Shown here in pieces: positions 32,507 through 41,368 of a DNA stretch of 64,000 nt (positions within the stretch are counted from its first letter, which is position 1; each line of letters begins with the position of its first letter). The notes beneath the pieces are model-generated. The model had not been told where the DNA came from and did not search any database. It saw only the letters and a program-made list of their open reading frames with translations. Both the position numbers and the translations under genes were made by a program. The stretch is from NP936 sp002726085. GTDB taxonomy: Bacteria; Acidobacteriota; Vicinamibacteria; Vicinamibacterales; UBA8438. The stretch spans positions 1 through 64,000 of the forward strand of contig DASCQF010000109.1 of NCBI GenBank assembly GCA_036012905.1, read 5' to 3'.

Positions 32507-33847
32507 TCACTCTCCCACATCCAGCGCCACGATCTGGGCGCGATCACGAACGTAGAGCGTCGTACCGACCAGCGTAGGCGCGGTCCACGCCGTGGTGTCG
32601 AGCAGCGCGACCGACGACAGCACCTCGAAGCCCTCGGGCGACAACCGCGCCAGGACCAAACGGCCATCCTCGCTCAGCATGATCGCCTTGCCATCGGCAT
32701 GGACGAAGCTCGACCGGCCATAGCCGCGCTGCTGCCACACCGCCTCGCCGGTCTTCACATCCAGCGCCGTCACAATGGCCGGCCCAAAGCCGCCGCTGCT
32801 GCCGTAGAGGTAGTCGCCGAGCCGCAGCACGTTGCCAAACATGACCGCCAGGCGGGTGTTGAACCAGAGCTCCTCGACGCGCGTCTCGGCGCCATCGCGG
32901 GACAACTGCACCGCGCGACCACCTCCGTTGTAGTTGGAGGTCATGAACAGGATGTTGTCGTCGCCCCAGACCGGCGTGCTGTTGTTCATGTCGCCCTGGG
33001 TCTCATGCTCGTGGGTCCAGAGCACTGTTCCGGTGTCGGGGTCGAGGCCGTTGATCGTCTGTCCGCCGTAGACGAGGAGCTGGGTCTGGCCGTCGACGTC
33101 GATCAACATTGGGGTGGCCGGCGAGATCAGAAAATCGCCGCCGCGCCAGACCAGCGACCCATCCTCCTGCCTGAACGCCAAGACCGACTGTCCCGGTCCG
33201 CCCGCGGTCACGATGACCATGTCCTTGTAGGCCGTGGGACTCGCCCCATAGCCCGCCTTGACCGCCGGCCGGATCAGTGTCGGTGGGGCGTTGAAGTCGG
33301 CGACGAGGTCATGGGACCAGAGCAACTCCCCGCTCCGCTTGTCGAAGACGTGAAATTGCTTGTTGGTGCCGACCGTGAACAGCCGGTCGCCGACCACGAG
33401 CGGACTCGAGTGCGGTCCGGCGCCGAAGTTGAAGTCCATCGGTCGCGACGGGTAGGAATAGTCCCACACCATCTCGCCAGTGGCGGCATCCAGGGCGATA
33501 ACCGTCTCTTCGGACGCCCACCGCGCTCCTTCGACTTGCGGTCGGAACATCGTATACAGGCGGCCGTCGTCCACGATGACCGACGAGTGCCCGGGGCCAA
33601 GTGGCCGACTCCAGAGCCGGGTCGGACCGCCCTCAGGCCAGGCATTGGCCAGGCTGGGCGCCTCGACCTGGAAGTCGCGTGTCGGACCGCCAAACTGTCG
33701 CCATTCGCCGGCGGTGGCGTAGTCGGACGGGTCCTGAGCGTGCGCGATTGGGGACAGCGTCATGACGCCGAGTGCGACCATCAGCGCCACCCTGGCGGGC
33801 CATCCGTCCCACGTCCCGCGCTTCAAACCCTGCTTGGTCGATCGCAT
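32507..33847 (-). CDS. Periplasmic PQQ-repeat beta-propeller protein
   Basis: A 446-residue exported protein (signal peptide ending SPIAHAQ). It contains repeated propeller blades of the PQQ/BamB type: VIALDAATGEMVWDY, FDKRSGELLWSHD, LDPDTGTVLWTHE and LDVKTGEAVWQQR. PQQ-binding residues and the vicinal cysteines of true quinoprotein dehydrogenases are not seen, so it is more likely a structural or binding propeller. ATG 33845-33847 has GAGAGGG 6 nt upstream; the longer frame to 34162 has no signal peptide at its start. It is divergent from rsgA. Confidence 0.85.
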   Translation of the reverse strand: MRSTKQGLKRGTWDGWPARVALMVALGVMTLSPIAHAQDPSDYATAGEWRQFGGPTRDFQVEAPSLANAWPEGGPTRLWSRPLGPGHSSVIVDDGRLYTMFRPQVEGARWASEETVIALDAATGEMVWDYSYPSRPMDFNFGAGPHSSPLVVGDRLFTVGTNKQFHVFDKRSGELLWSHDLVADFNAPPTLIRPAVKAGYGASPTAYKDMVIVTAGGPGQSVLAFRQEDGSLVWRGGDFLISPATPMLIDVDGQTQLLVYGGQTINGLDPDTGTVLWTHEHETQGDMNNSTPVWGDDNILFMTSNYNGGGRAVQLSRDGAETRVEELWFNTRLAVMFGNVLRLGDYLYGSSGGFGPAIVTALDVKTGEAVWQQRGYGRSSFVHADGKAIMLSEDGRLVLARLSPEGFEVLSSVALLDTTAWTAPTLVGTTLYVRDRAQIVALDVGE

Positions 33848-34056
33848 CGAATACCCTCTCCTCAGAAGCGCCAGCACGCACCGCCTCGACGCTGATTCCC
33901 AGTCCTCGGCCGGTCCCACGCGCATCACCGGACCCTCCGCAGAGTACCCCATCGTCTCACGTCGGGCGGAGCAGGAGACCGATTGCCGGAAAGCCGACCC
34001 TGTGGTAAGAAGAGACGATCTGCGAGGCGCGTGCCAGGGCACGCCGCCCCTTCTCC

Positions 34057-35187
34057 ATGACCTCAGACCCCGAAGACCCCGACGACCGCGCAGACCGCAC
34101 TGTCTCGGTGGACCTGGAGACGCTCGGCTGGAACCAGCGGTTCGCCGAGCCGTTCCGCCCACACGCCGCCGAAGGGTTGCGCCCGGCCCGCGTCGCCGTG
34201 ACCCATAACTACCTATATCAGCTCTACACGGCCAGCGGCGACGTGATGGCCGAGGTGGCGGGCCGGGTGCGATATCGGGCTGCCGGCGCCGATGCCATGC
34301 CGGTCGTTGGCGACTGGGTCGCCATCCGGCCCGGCGAGACGAACGACAAGGCGACCATCGAAGCGGTGCTGCCGCGCCATAGCTGCTTTTCTCGCAAAGC
34401 AGCCGGCGAACCGACCAGGCGGCAGGTCGTGGCCGCGAACATCGACACGGTGTTTCTGGTGTGCGGCCTCGACGAGGAATTCAACTTGCGACGGATCGAG
34501 CGCTACCTCGTGGCCATTCGCGACAGTGGCGCCACGACCGTCATCGTTCTGAACAAGGCGGACGTGCGCGCCGACGTCAACGCGGCCCGCGCCGCCGTGA
34601 CCGCCCTCGCGCCGGACACGCCGATTCATGTCCTGAGCTGCCTGGAGCACGGAAGCACCGACGTGCTCAAGCCCCATCTCGGGCCCGGCACGACCGTTGC
34701 GCTGATCGGATCGTCGGGAGTCGGCAAATCCACCATCATCAACCGGCTGCTCGGCGCCGACCGCCAACGGACCCGTCCAATACGAAGCCGCGATGGCCGC
34801 GGACGGCACACCACCACACAGCGCGAGCTGATTCAGCTACCGGACGGCGGGCTGCTCATCGACACGCCCGGCATGCGAGAGCTACAGCTCTGGGACGCCA
34901 CCGCGTCGCTCGACGACGCCTTCGAGGACATCGAGGCCCTGGCCGCACACTGCCGTTTCCGGGACTGCGCGCACGACCAGGAACCGGGGTGCTCGGTACG
35001 GGCAGCGGTCGACGACGGCCGGCTGGTGGCCTCACGATTCGACAACTTTCGCAAGCTGCAAAGTGAGGGCGAGCTGTTGCGCCAACGTCGTGAGGAACTT
35101 GCGCGACTCGAGGAGCAACGCCGCGTCACACCGGAGCACCGCACGATGCGGTCGATGCGTCACAATCGGCTGACCGACGGGAAATAG
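34057..35187 (+). CDS. rsgA: Ribosome small subunit-dependent GTPase
   Basis: A circularly permuted GTPase of 376 residues that releases factors from maturing 30S subunits. An OB-fold (YQLYTASGDVMAEVAGRVRY, GDWVAIR) precedes the G domain in the order G4 (VLNKAD), G1 (GSSGVGKST), G3 (DTPGMRE). The C-terminal zinc knuckle is CRFRDCAHDQEPGC. All hallmark residues are present. It stands alone between the divergent propeller gene and the amidohydrolase, 44 nt before the latter, so the two may share a transcript. Confidence 0.96.
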   Translation: MTSDPEDPDDRADRTVSVDLETLGWNQRFAEPFRPHAAEGLRPARVAVTHNYLYQLYTASGDVMAEVAGRVRYRAAGADAMPVVGDWVAIRPGETNDKATIEAVLPRHSCFSRKAAGEPTRRQVVAANIDTVFLVCGLDEEFNLRRIERYLVAIRDSGATTVIVLNKADVRADVNAARAAVTALAPDTPIHVLSCLEHGSTDVLKPHLGPGTTVALIGSSGVGKSTIINRLLGADRQRTRPIRSRDGRGRHTTTQRELIQLPDGGLLIDTPGMRELQLWDATASLDDAFEDIEALAAHCRFRDCAHDQEPGCSVRAAVDDGRLVASRFDNFRKLQSEGELLRQRREELARLEEQRRVTPEHRTMRSMRHNRLTDGK

Positions 35188-35231
35188 CTCGGTCGACACC
35201 CGGCGCTCAGCCGCAGAACAAAGGAGCTCGT

Positions 35232-36440
35232 ATGAGAAAGGGATTGGCGGCGGCGTGCGTCGCGCTGACCGCCGTTACGGTGTTGGCGCAGGAGACGCCA
35301 ATTACCATCCGGGCCGGGCGCCTTGTCGACGGCACCGGCGCAATTCGCGAGAACGCCAGGATCACACTCGACGGATCCCAGATTGCCAGGGTGGACCGGC
35401 TGCGTGGCGCGGTCACCTACGACCTCTCGGACGCTACCGTGATGCCGGGACTGATTGACACGCACGTGCATCTGACTGCCCACTTCGATGCTGACGGGCG
35501 TAACCACAGCGACCCAGACGAGACGCCGGAGCAGGCGATTCTCTTTGCGGCCGAGAACGCCTACCGCACGCTGATGGCAGGCTTCACCACGGTCCAGAGC
35601 CTGGGCAGCCCCATGGACCGGTACCTGCGCGATGCGATCGGGCGCGGCTCGCTCCCGGGACCGCGCGTGCTCACCTCGCTGGGCGCGGTGAATGCGCGCA
35701 CGGGTGAGCCCGACGAGATTCGGGCGTATGTGCGCCGGCTAGCAGAAAGCGGAGCGGACGTCGTGAAGATTTTCGCCTCGGCGAGCATCCGAGAAGGGGG
35801 GGCGCAGGTGATGTCCGATGAGCAGTTGCGGGCGGTCTGCGGCGAGGCGAACCGCATAGGGCTGCGGACGGTGGCCCATGCCTACGGCACCGAGAGCCTG
35901 ACGGCCACCATCGAGGCGGGCTGCGGCGGTATCGAGCACGGCACGCGCTACGACGACGCGGTCCTCGACCTGATGGCCGAACGCGGCACTTACCTCGACC
36001 CACACATCGGCCTGCTCTGGGCAAACTACGCCGAGCACAAGGACGCCTTTCTCGGTCGCGGCAACTACACCGAGGAGGGGTTCGCGCTGATGGAGGACGC
36101 GCGGGTCACCGGAATCCAGACGTTCCGGCGCACGCTGCGGCACGGCGGCGTGAAGGTGGTGTACGGCACCGACGCTGTAGCCGGCGCCCATGGACGCAAC
36201 GCCGAAGAATTCATTTACCGGGTCCGGGACGGCGGACAGGACCCGATGGACGCGATTATTTCGGCCACTTCCCGTGCGGCCGAATCACTCGGGCTCGCCG
36301 ACCGCATCGGCACCATCGGCCCCGGCCATGAGGCAGACCTCGTCGCCGTCGCCGGCAACCCGATCAATGACATCACCGCGGTCCGCGACGTCGTCTTCGT
36401 GATGAAGGGCGGTGTCGTCTACAAGAACGAAGCGCCCTGA
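35232..36440 (+). CDS. Exported amidohydrolase (imidazolonepropionase-like)
   Basis: A 402-residue metal-dependent hydrolase with an N-terminal signal peptide (residues 1-19, ending VTVLAQ). Metal ligands are the HxH in DTHVHLTAH, a candidate carboxylated Lys in DVVKIFAS, then VAHAYG, GGIEHGT and the late Asp in YGTDAVAG. The final strands (GPGHEADLVAVAGNP) return to the composite beta-sandwich typical of secreted prolidase/imidazolonepropionase-like amidohydrolases. Likely substrates are dipeptides or cyclic amides in the periplasm. AAGGAG lies 6 nt before the ATG. Confidence 0.92.
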   Translation: MRKGLAAACVALTAVTVLAQETPITIRAGRLVDGTGAIRENARITLDGSQIARVDRLRGAVTYDLSDATVMPGLIDTHVHLTAHFDADGRNHSDPDETPEQAILFAAENAYRTLMAGFTTVQSLGSPMDRYLRDAIGRGSLPGPRVLTSLGAVNARTGEPDEIRAYVRRLAESGADVVKIFASASIREGGAQVMSDEQLRAVCGEANRIGLRTVAHAYGTESLTATIEAGCGGIEHGTRYDDAVLDLMAERGTYLDPHIGLLWANYAEHKDAFLGRGNYTEEGFALMEDARVTGIQTFRRTLRHGGVKVVYGTDAVAGAHGRNAEEFIYRVRDGGQDPMDAIISATSRAAESLGLADRIGTIGPGHEADLVAVAGNPINDITAVRDVVFVMKGGVVYKNEAP

Positions 36441-36485
36441 CCGGTTCGGCCATCGCTCCATACTCCGCTTCTCAGATGCATGACG

Positions 36486-37079
36486 TTAGCAATCAGCGGC
36501 CGGCGATAGACGGTCCGCTGAATTACGTTGTTCTCGGTTATCTCGTTCCTTGCTCAAGATCCACTGCACGGCATCGGCGATCGTGTCCCCGATGAACGCG
36601 GCGGATGCTCTCGCTTTTTCAACAACCTGGTCCTGGGCTGCCCATCCGGTTCTGACGAGGCACCCAGTTCCTCCGAATCGGCATGCGGCTTGGACATCCT
36701 GAGGGCTGTCTCCGATCGTGTACGACCGGCTGAGGTCGAGCCCGAGTTCCTGGGCCGCCTGCTGGTATAAGAGAGAATTAGGCTTTTGACAGGGGCACAC
36801 GTGATTGTATTTGTGGGGACAGATGTAGGGTCCCTTCACGTCGAGCCCAAGATTGCTGAAGAAACTCATGAACCAGGCACGAAACTCCGCTTCTGTGAAG
36901 AGTCCCTTCTCGATTCGCGCCTGGACGGTGACAACTGGACACACAAGACCGAACGTGAGCAGCCGCGCGATAGCGGTGTCGGCTCCGGGAACCAATGTCA
37001 TCTCGTCCAGCGACTCTTGCTTGAGAGGCAGCACCAAGGTCCCGTTGAGGTCGAGGAAGACCGCCCTGTGAGTCTTCAT
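36486..37079 (-). CDS. HAD-superfamily phosphatase-like protein (GmhB/HisB-N type) with altered motif I
   Basis: A 197-residue cytoplasmic HAD protein resembling D-glycero-D-manno-heptose-bisphosphate phosphatase: a zinc-loop pattern C-x-H-x(4)-C-x-C (ICPHKYNHVCPCQKP), motif III GDSPQDVQAA and the Cys/Gly block FGGTGCLVRTGW. Motif I is FLDLNGTL, where the second Asp of DxD is replaced by Asn; that residue normally acts as general acid/base, so activity may be altered or absent. Codon choice and base composition are less GC-rich than in neighbours, suggesting later acquisition. It is convergent with the amidohydrolase. Its role in heptose synthesis is uncertain, since no other heptose gene is nearby. 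Confidence 0.8.
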   Translation of the reverse strand: MKTHRAVFLDLNGTLVLPLKQESLDEMTLVPGADTAIARLLTFGLVCPVVTVQARIEKGLFTEAEFRAWFMSFFSNLGLDVKGPYICPHKYNHVCPCQKPNSLLYQQAAQELGLDLSRSYTIGDSPQDVQAACRFGGTGCLVRTGWAAQDQVVEKARASAAFIGDTIADAVQWILSKERDNREQRNSADRLSPAADC

Positions 37080-37268
37080 CTTCTATCTGCGCACGTTATA
37101 TAGCAGGACTAGTGGCAGAATCGTTATAAGTCCAAGTGCCGTCAGTCGCAGGTGTGACCGCCGCCGCCTAGGTACGCCCGACGGCCACCGGGGGTGTAGC
37201 CGATCGATGACACCAACCGAGGCTCCGCAACGGTTGATGCCCTGATCGGACGTGCCCGGGCGACACGT

Positions 37269-37715
37269 TTACCGGCCGAGCCGCTCCAGATCCTCGGCGT
37301 GGTCGGTCTCTTCGGCCAGCAGATCCTCGAGACGGATGACGAGACCCTTGTCGCCGAATTTTTCGGCCTGGACGATCCGCTTCGTGTAGTTCTTGATGAC
37401 CTGCCGCTCGGCCGCGATGTCGATCTGCATCATCTCCTTGGCGGTCCGAACCTTCTTGGGCATCGACGGGTTGATGTCGAGCTGCCCACCGAGCGCGGTG
37501 ATCTTGTCCGCCAGGAACACCGCGTGGTTCAGCTCGCCCGTGATGTCGCCCTTCAGCTCTTCGCGCAGCTCGTGCCCAAGCAGGCCAGTGGCCGACGCCG
37601 AGTGATGCAGATATCGCAGCACCGCCTCGAGCTCGAGGTTCAGATCTTCATTTAGCCCGTCAATCAAGTTCTGCTTCGCACTTCGCTTGTCACGCTTCGT
37701 CGCTCGCTTCGCCAT
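37269..37715 (-). CDS. Ferritin-like/bacterioferritin-like protein
   Basis: A 148-residue four-helix-bundle protein. Its diiron-type ligands are visible: E in LNLELEAVLRYLHHS, E-x-x-H in GELNHAVFLADK, E in AAERQVIKNY and E-x-x-H in AEETDHAEDL. It probably stores iron or consumes peroxide. The basic N-terminus (MAKRATKRDKRSAK) resembles DNA-binding tails of Dps proteins. ATG 37713-37715 has AGGAGG 5 nt upstream, far better than the longer frame to 38039. It is divergent from the alpha/beta hydrolase gene. Confidence 0.88.
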   Translation of the reverse strand: MAKRATKRDKRSAKQNLIDGLNEDLNLELEAVLRYLHHSASATGLLGHELREELKGDITGELNHAVFLADKITALGGQLDINPSMPKKVRTAKEMMQIDIAAERQVIKNYTKRIVQAEKFGDKGLVIRLEDLLAEETDHAEDLERLGR

Positions 37716-37887
37716 GCTGCCTCCTGATTGGGTGACACGGGCCCCTGACCCATGCGGATGCCCCAATTGCTTTCGTTCCATGCCGGCATCGGGTACTGTT
37801 GATGCCCTCACAGTGAGTAGTAGTCTGATGATAACCGGAGGGCGGACGAACGCGGCAGCCCCGCTGGAACTCGAAGTCAGGGACAGC

Positions 37888-38889
37888 ATGGAGCACCAAC
37901 ACATCGCACCGTCACGGCGGCTGCTCTGGCTCCCGGTCGTCGCGCTCCTCCTCGTCACGGGAGATGCACGAGCCCAACGCGGCCCAGAGCTCCCGGACAC
38001 GGTGACCCGACGCGCGGTCGACATCTGGAGCGAAGGCACTCGGATGGCCGGCGATCTCTACGCGCCGCGTGGCATGGCGGCCAACGCCAATCTGCCTGCC
38101 ATCGTCATGAGCCACGGGTGGGGCGGCACGAAGGCCGGCCTTGTCGGAATCGGCTCGCGGCTGGCGGCCCAGGGCTACCTCGTGCTCGCCTTCGACTACC
38201 GGGGCTGGGGTGAAAGCGACGGCAAGCTGGTGGTGCAGGGCGAGATGCCAGAGCGCGACGCAGACGGCATCGTGACCGTTCGAGCCCAGGAAATCCGGAA
38301 CGTGGTCGACCCACTCGACCAGACACGCGACATCCAGCGGGCGTTCGATTTCATCGCCGGCGAGCCGAACGTCGATACGACGCGGATCGGCTACTGGGGC
38401 TCGAGCTACTCGGGGGCGCACGCCATCTGGGTTGCGGCGAACGAGCGACGCGCGGTCTGCGCCGTCGGTCAGGTTGCGGCCGCCGACTCGCGCAGCTTGG
38501 CCGCCGTCTCCTGGGCCGGGCAAGATATCGCCGAGCATGCCCGCCTGCAGGCGATTCGCCGCGCGCGGGGCGAGATCGCACCGCTGCCGCAGGGCACGGA
38601 CAAGGCGCCGAACCTCAACGGCTGGGCCCATCTCGACAAGGTGCTCGCCTACAACCCGGTCGATGCTGCCGGGCAGATCACGATTCCGCTGCTCGTCATC
38701 GACGCCGAGAACGAAGAGCTGTTCGACCGGCACATCGCCGGCGAGCTGGCCATCCAGCGCGCGCAGGCAAACGGCGCCCCGGCCGAATACACCGTCATTC
38801 CCGGAATCACCCACTACCAGGTCTACAATGACAGCTTTGAGGAAGCGACCCAGATGGCGGTCGACTGGTTCGCCGGCTGTTGGAAGTAG
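37888..38889 (+). CDS. Exported alpha/beta hydrolase
   Basis: A 333-residue protein with a signal peptide (LLWLPVVALLLVTGDARAQ). The fold shows the oxyanion block VMSHGWGGTKAG, the DYRGWGESDG loop, a nucleophile elbow YWGSSYSGAH (Ser), IDAENEELFDR (Asp) and GITHYQVY (His). This resembles dienelactone hydrolase/X-Pro peptidase-like esterases. ATG 37888 with AGGGA upstream was chosen over a frame from 37687 that overlaps the ferritin gene and lacks a signal. Substrate unknown. Confidence 0.85.
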   Translation: MEHQHIAPSRRLLWLPVVALLLVTGDARAQRGPELPDTVTRRAVDIWSEGTRMAGDLYAPRGMAANANLPAIVMSHGWGGTKAGLVGIGSRLAAQGYLVLAFDYRGWGESDGKLVVQGEMPERDADGIVTVRAQEIRNVVDPLDQTRDIQRAFDFIAGEPNVDTTRIGYWGSSYSGAHAIWVAANERRAVCAVGQVAAADSRSLAAVSWAGQDIAEHARLQAIRRARGEIAPLPQGTDKAPNLNGWAHLDKVLAYNPVDAAGQITIPLLVIDAENEELFDRHIAGELAIQRAQANGAPAEYTVIPGITHYQVYNDSFEEATQMAVDWFAGCWK

Positions 38890-38893
38890 AACG

Positions 38894-38928
38894 TAGGAGA
38901 CAGGAGGCAGGAGGCAGGAGACAGGAGA
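38894..38928. repeat. AGGAGAC heptamer tandem repeat
   Basis: Five heptamers (AGGAGAC, AGGAGGC, AGGAGGC, AGGAGAC, AGGAGAG), the TCCTGAC/GTCAGGA variant of the window's heptamer family, starting 5 nt after the hydrolase stop. Confidence 0.75.
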
Positions 38929-38980
38929 GGCCGGAGGGCTTCGCCGCTTCAGTTTCCATCTTGCCAGGGAGACTTTGACA

Positions 38981-40621
38981 ATGAAGCGATGTGCCTTGGT
39001 CGTTGCGCTGCTCGGATGCGCCCATTTCGCGGTCGGTCAGGAACGGACGTCAGACATCGGCGGCGGCATGACACCATCGCTCACCCCGGTGACCTGGGAG
39101 CGGCTCGTCAATGCGGCCGACGAGCCCGAGAACTGGCTCATGTACTCGGGCACGCTCGACAGCAAGCGTTTCAGCGGCCTCGATCAGATTCACAACCGCA
39201 ACGTCTCCCGGCTCGAGTTGAAATGGGCCTATCAGATCCCACAGCTCGACCGAGCCGAGACCACCCCACTGGTGGTCGATGGCGTGATGTTCATCACCGA
39301 GGCGCCGAGCAACGTCGTCGCCGTCGACGCGACCACCGGGCGGCAGTTCTGGCGTTACAACCATGAGCTCCCAGACGACCTGCGAGTCTGCTGCGGCCGG
39401 AACAACCGGGGTGTGGCGATACTGGGCGAGACGCTGTACATGAGCACCCTCGATGCCCACCTGGTCGCGATCGACGCGCGCTCGGGCAACCTCGTCTGGA
39501 ACCGGGAAGTGGCCGACCACGCCGCCGGCTACAGCAAGACGGCGGCGCCGCTGGTCGTGAAGGACAAGGTCGTCACCGGGATCGCCGGGGGCGAGTACGG
39601 GATTCGCGGCTTTCTCGACTCCTACAACGCAGCCTCGGGCGAGCTGGAGTGGCGCACCCACACGATTCCCGGACCCGACCACCCAGACAACCAGACCTGG
39701 GCGGGCGACTCGTGGCGGACCGGTGGCTCCCCGACCTGGATTACCGGCGCCTACGACCCGGACCTCGATCTCGTCTACTGGGGCACCGGCAACCCTGGTC
39801 CGGACTGGAACGGCGACGTCCGAATGGGCGACAACCTCTATGCCGACTCGGCGCTGGCGCTCGACGGCGACACCGGCGAGATGCAGTGGTACTTCCAGTT
39901 CACGCCCCACGACATGCACGACTGGGACGCCATCCAGGTTCCCATCCTCGCGGACCTGCAGATGGACGGCGGCATCCGCAAGGTGATGATGTGGGCGAAC
40001 CGCAACGCCTTCTATTACACCCTCGACCGGGAAACGGGCGAGTTCCTGGTCGGGGAGCCGTTTGCCCGCCAGACCTGGGCCGAGCGACTTGACGCGACCG
40101 GTCGACCGATTCGCCGCCCCGGCACCGACCCCTCGGTCGAGGGCGCCGTCGTGTCGCCCGCGGTGGGCGGCGGCACCAACTGGTTCTCGCCCAGCTTCAG
40201 CCCGCGCACCGAGCTGTTCTACGTGCAGGCGCACGACAGCGAAGCACGGTTCTTCATCCGCGACGACACCTACGAGGAGGGGCAGATCTTCCTCGGGGGC
40301 GGGTCGTCGGGGACCGAGCCGACGGACAAGACGACCAGCGCCATCCGGGCAATTGATCCCAGGACCGGCGACATCCGTTGGGAGTTCGAGATCCAGCCGC
40401 GGTCGACCGCCGGCGTGCTCTCGACCGCGGGCGACCTGGTGTTCAGCGGCAGCGTGGACGGCTACTTTTTCGCGCTCGACGCCGTCAGCGGACAGGAACT
40501 ATGGCACATCGCCGTCGGCAGTCGGGTGCACGCCGCGCCGATGAGCTTCGCAGTCGACGGCAAGCAGTATGTGACGATTGCCGCCGGCAACGTCGTCTAC
40601 ACCTTCGGGTTGCCGGACTAA
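38981..40621 (+). CDS. PQQ-dependent alcohol dehydrogenase-like quinoprotein
   Basis: A 546-residue exported eight-bladed propeller (signal peptide ending HFAVGQ). Support for a true quinoprotein: adjacent cysteines in RVCCGRNNRG (the vicinal disulphide over PQQ), W-docking blades such as ALDGDTGEMQWYFQF, and GTGNPGPDWNG followed by a MGDNLYADS region with a candidate catalytic Asp. It should oxidise an alcohol or polyol in the periplasm and pass electrons to a cytochrome c. No cytochrome gene is adjacent. ATG 38981 has AGGGAGA 8 nt upstream; TTG 38975 is too close to it. Confidence 0.92.
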   Translation: MKRCALVVALLGCAHFAVGQERTSDIGGGMTPSLTPVTWERLVNAADEPENWLMYSGTLDSKRFSGLDQIHNRNVSRLELKWAYQIPQLDRAETTPLVVDGVMFITEAPSNVVAVDATTGRQFWRYNHELPDDLRVCCGRNNRGVAILGETLYMSTLDAHLVAIDARSGNLVWNREVADHAAGYSKTAAPLVVKDKVVTGIAGGEYGIRGFLDSYNAASGELEWRTHTIPGPDHPDNQTWAGDSWRTGGSPTWITGAYDPDLDLVYWGTGNPGPDWNGDVRMGDNLYADSALALDGDTGEMQWYFQFTPHDMHDWDAIQVPILADLQMDGGIRKVMMWANRNAFYYTLDRETGEFLVGEPFARQTWAERLDATGRPIRRPGTDPSVEGAVVSPAVGGGTNWFSPSFSPRTELFYVQAHDSEARFFIRDDTYEEGQIFLGGGSSGTEPTDKTTSAIRAIDPRTGDIRWEFEIQPRSTAGVLSTAGDLVFSGSVDGYFFALDAVSGQELWHIAVGSRVHAAPMSFAVDGKQYVTIAAGNVVYTFGLPD

Positions 40622-40795
40622 GCGTTCGCGGGGGTCTCCACGTGGGGACCGGGACGCAGCCCCGTGTGGGAAGGCAACCGAGCCGCAGGCGAGGGACGCC
40701 AAGGCGCGCACGTGCGCGCCTCGCGAGCGCGGAGTGGGGCATTGGGGTCCCCGCGTAGCGCTCGCGGGGGTCCGGGGCGAAGCCCCGTCCAAGTA
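40622..40795. terminator. GC-rich hairpin region between convergent genes
   Basis: Two stems separate the quinoprotein and yqgE genes: a palindrome at 40633-40650 centred on CCACGTGG, and CGGGGC-GAA-GCCCCG at 40773-40787 nine nt from the yqgE stop. Both follow a similar GCGGGGGTC stretch (about 40628 and 40764), so the region contains an imperfect direct repeat. Termination is inferred. Confidence 0.5.
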
Positions 40796-41368
40796 CTAAT
40801 GCACCCCGCTGCCCATCTGGAGCATCGAGGGCTCAGCGCCGAGTCGGCGAATAGCGGTCTCCCACATCTGGGTCGCCTGAATGTCGAAGATCAGGTCGAG
40901 CTGGATGTCGGCGATAAGCCATGACGAGGCCGAGAGCTCGGCGTCGAGCTGTCCCGCGCCCCACCCCGCATAGCCGGTCAACAGCCGGGTCCGATCCGGC
41001 GGACCGCTGACGAGCAGTCGCCTGAGCAGATCCGGCGACGTCGACAGATACAGTCCGTCGCACACTTCCACCGACTCGACTCCTGGCGGCTCGTCTCCCA
41101 TCAGGATCCACCCGCGCTCGGGCTCGACGGGGCCGCCAATCCAGAGCTGCAGACCGTTTTCCACCTCGATCGGCGGCGACAGCCGCACGACCGACGAGGC
41201 CGGCGTGTCGATCTGCCGGTTCAACACCAGCCCGAACGCCCCCTCCTCCCCGTGCTCGCACAACAGCACAACAGTCTGTTTGAAGTTTGGGTCGTTGAGC
41301 TGCGGCATCGAGAGCAGCAGCTTCGGCGCCAGCGAATTGCCGTTTTCCAGCTTGGTCAGCTTGGTCAT
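40796..41368 (-). CDS. yqgE: YqgE/AlgH family protein
   Basis: A 190-residue cytoplasmic protein of the YqgE/AlgH family (UPF0301). Landmarks are LLLSMPQLNDPNFKQTVVLL, HGEEGAFGLVLNR, WIGGPVEPERGWIL and the Gly/Trp block TGYAGWGAGQLDAEL. The molecular function is not established. ATG 41366-41368 overlaps the stop of queG as ATGA, so the two are translationally coupled in one operon. Confidence 0.93.
   Translation of the reverse strand: MTKLTKLENGNSLAPKLLLSMPQLNDPNFKQTVVLLCEHGEEGAFGLVLNRQIDTPASSVVRLSPPIEVENGLQLWIGGPVEPERGWILMGDEPPGVESVEVCDGLYLSTSPDLLRRLLVSGPPDRTRLLTGYAGWGAGQLDAELSASSWLIADIQLDLIFDIQATQMWETAIRRLGAEPSMLQMGSGVH

Noticed and set aside
32507..33847. Calling the propeller protein BamB
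   Set aside because: Blades match the fold, but there is no lipobox and no bam neighbours, so only the fold is reported.
37025..37045. CCAAGGTCCC inside the HAD gene as a box copy
   Set aside because: It lies within coding sequence, has only one half-site and no promoter context.
38960..38981. TTG 38975 as start of the quinoprotein gene
   Set aside because: It lies only 2 nt from the ribosome binding motif AGGGAGA; ATG 38981 has normal spacing.
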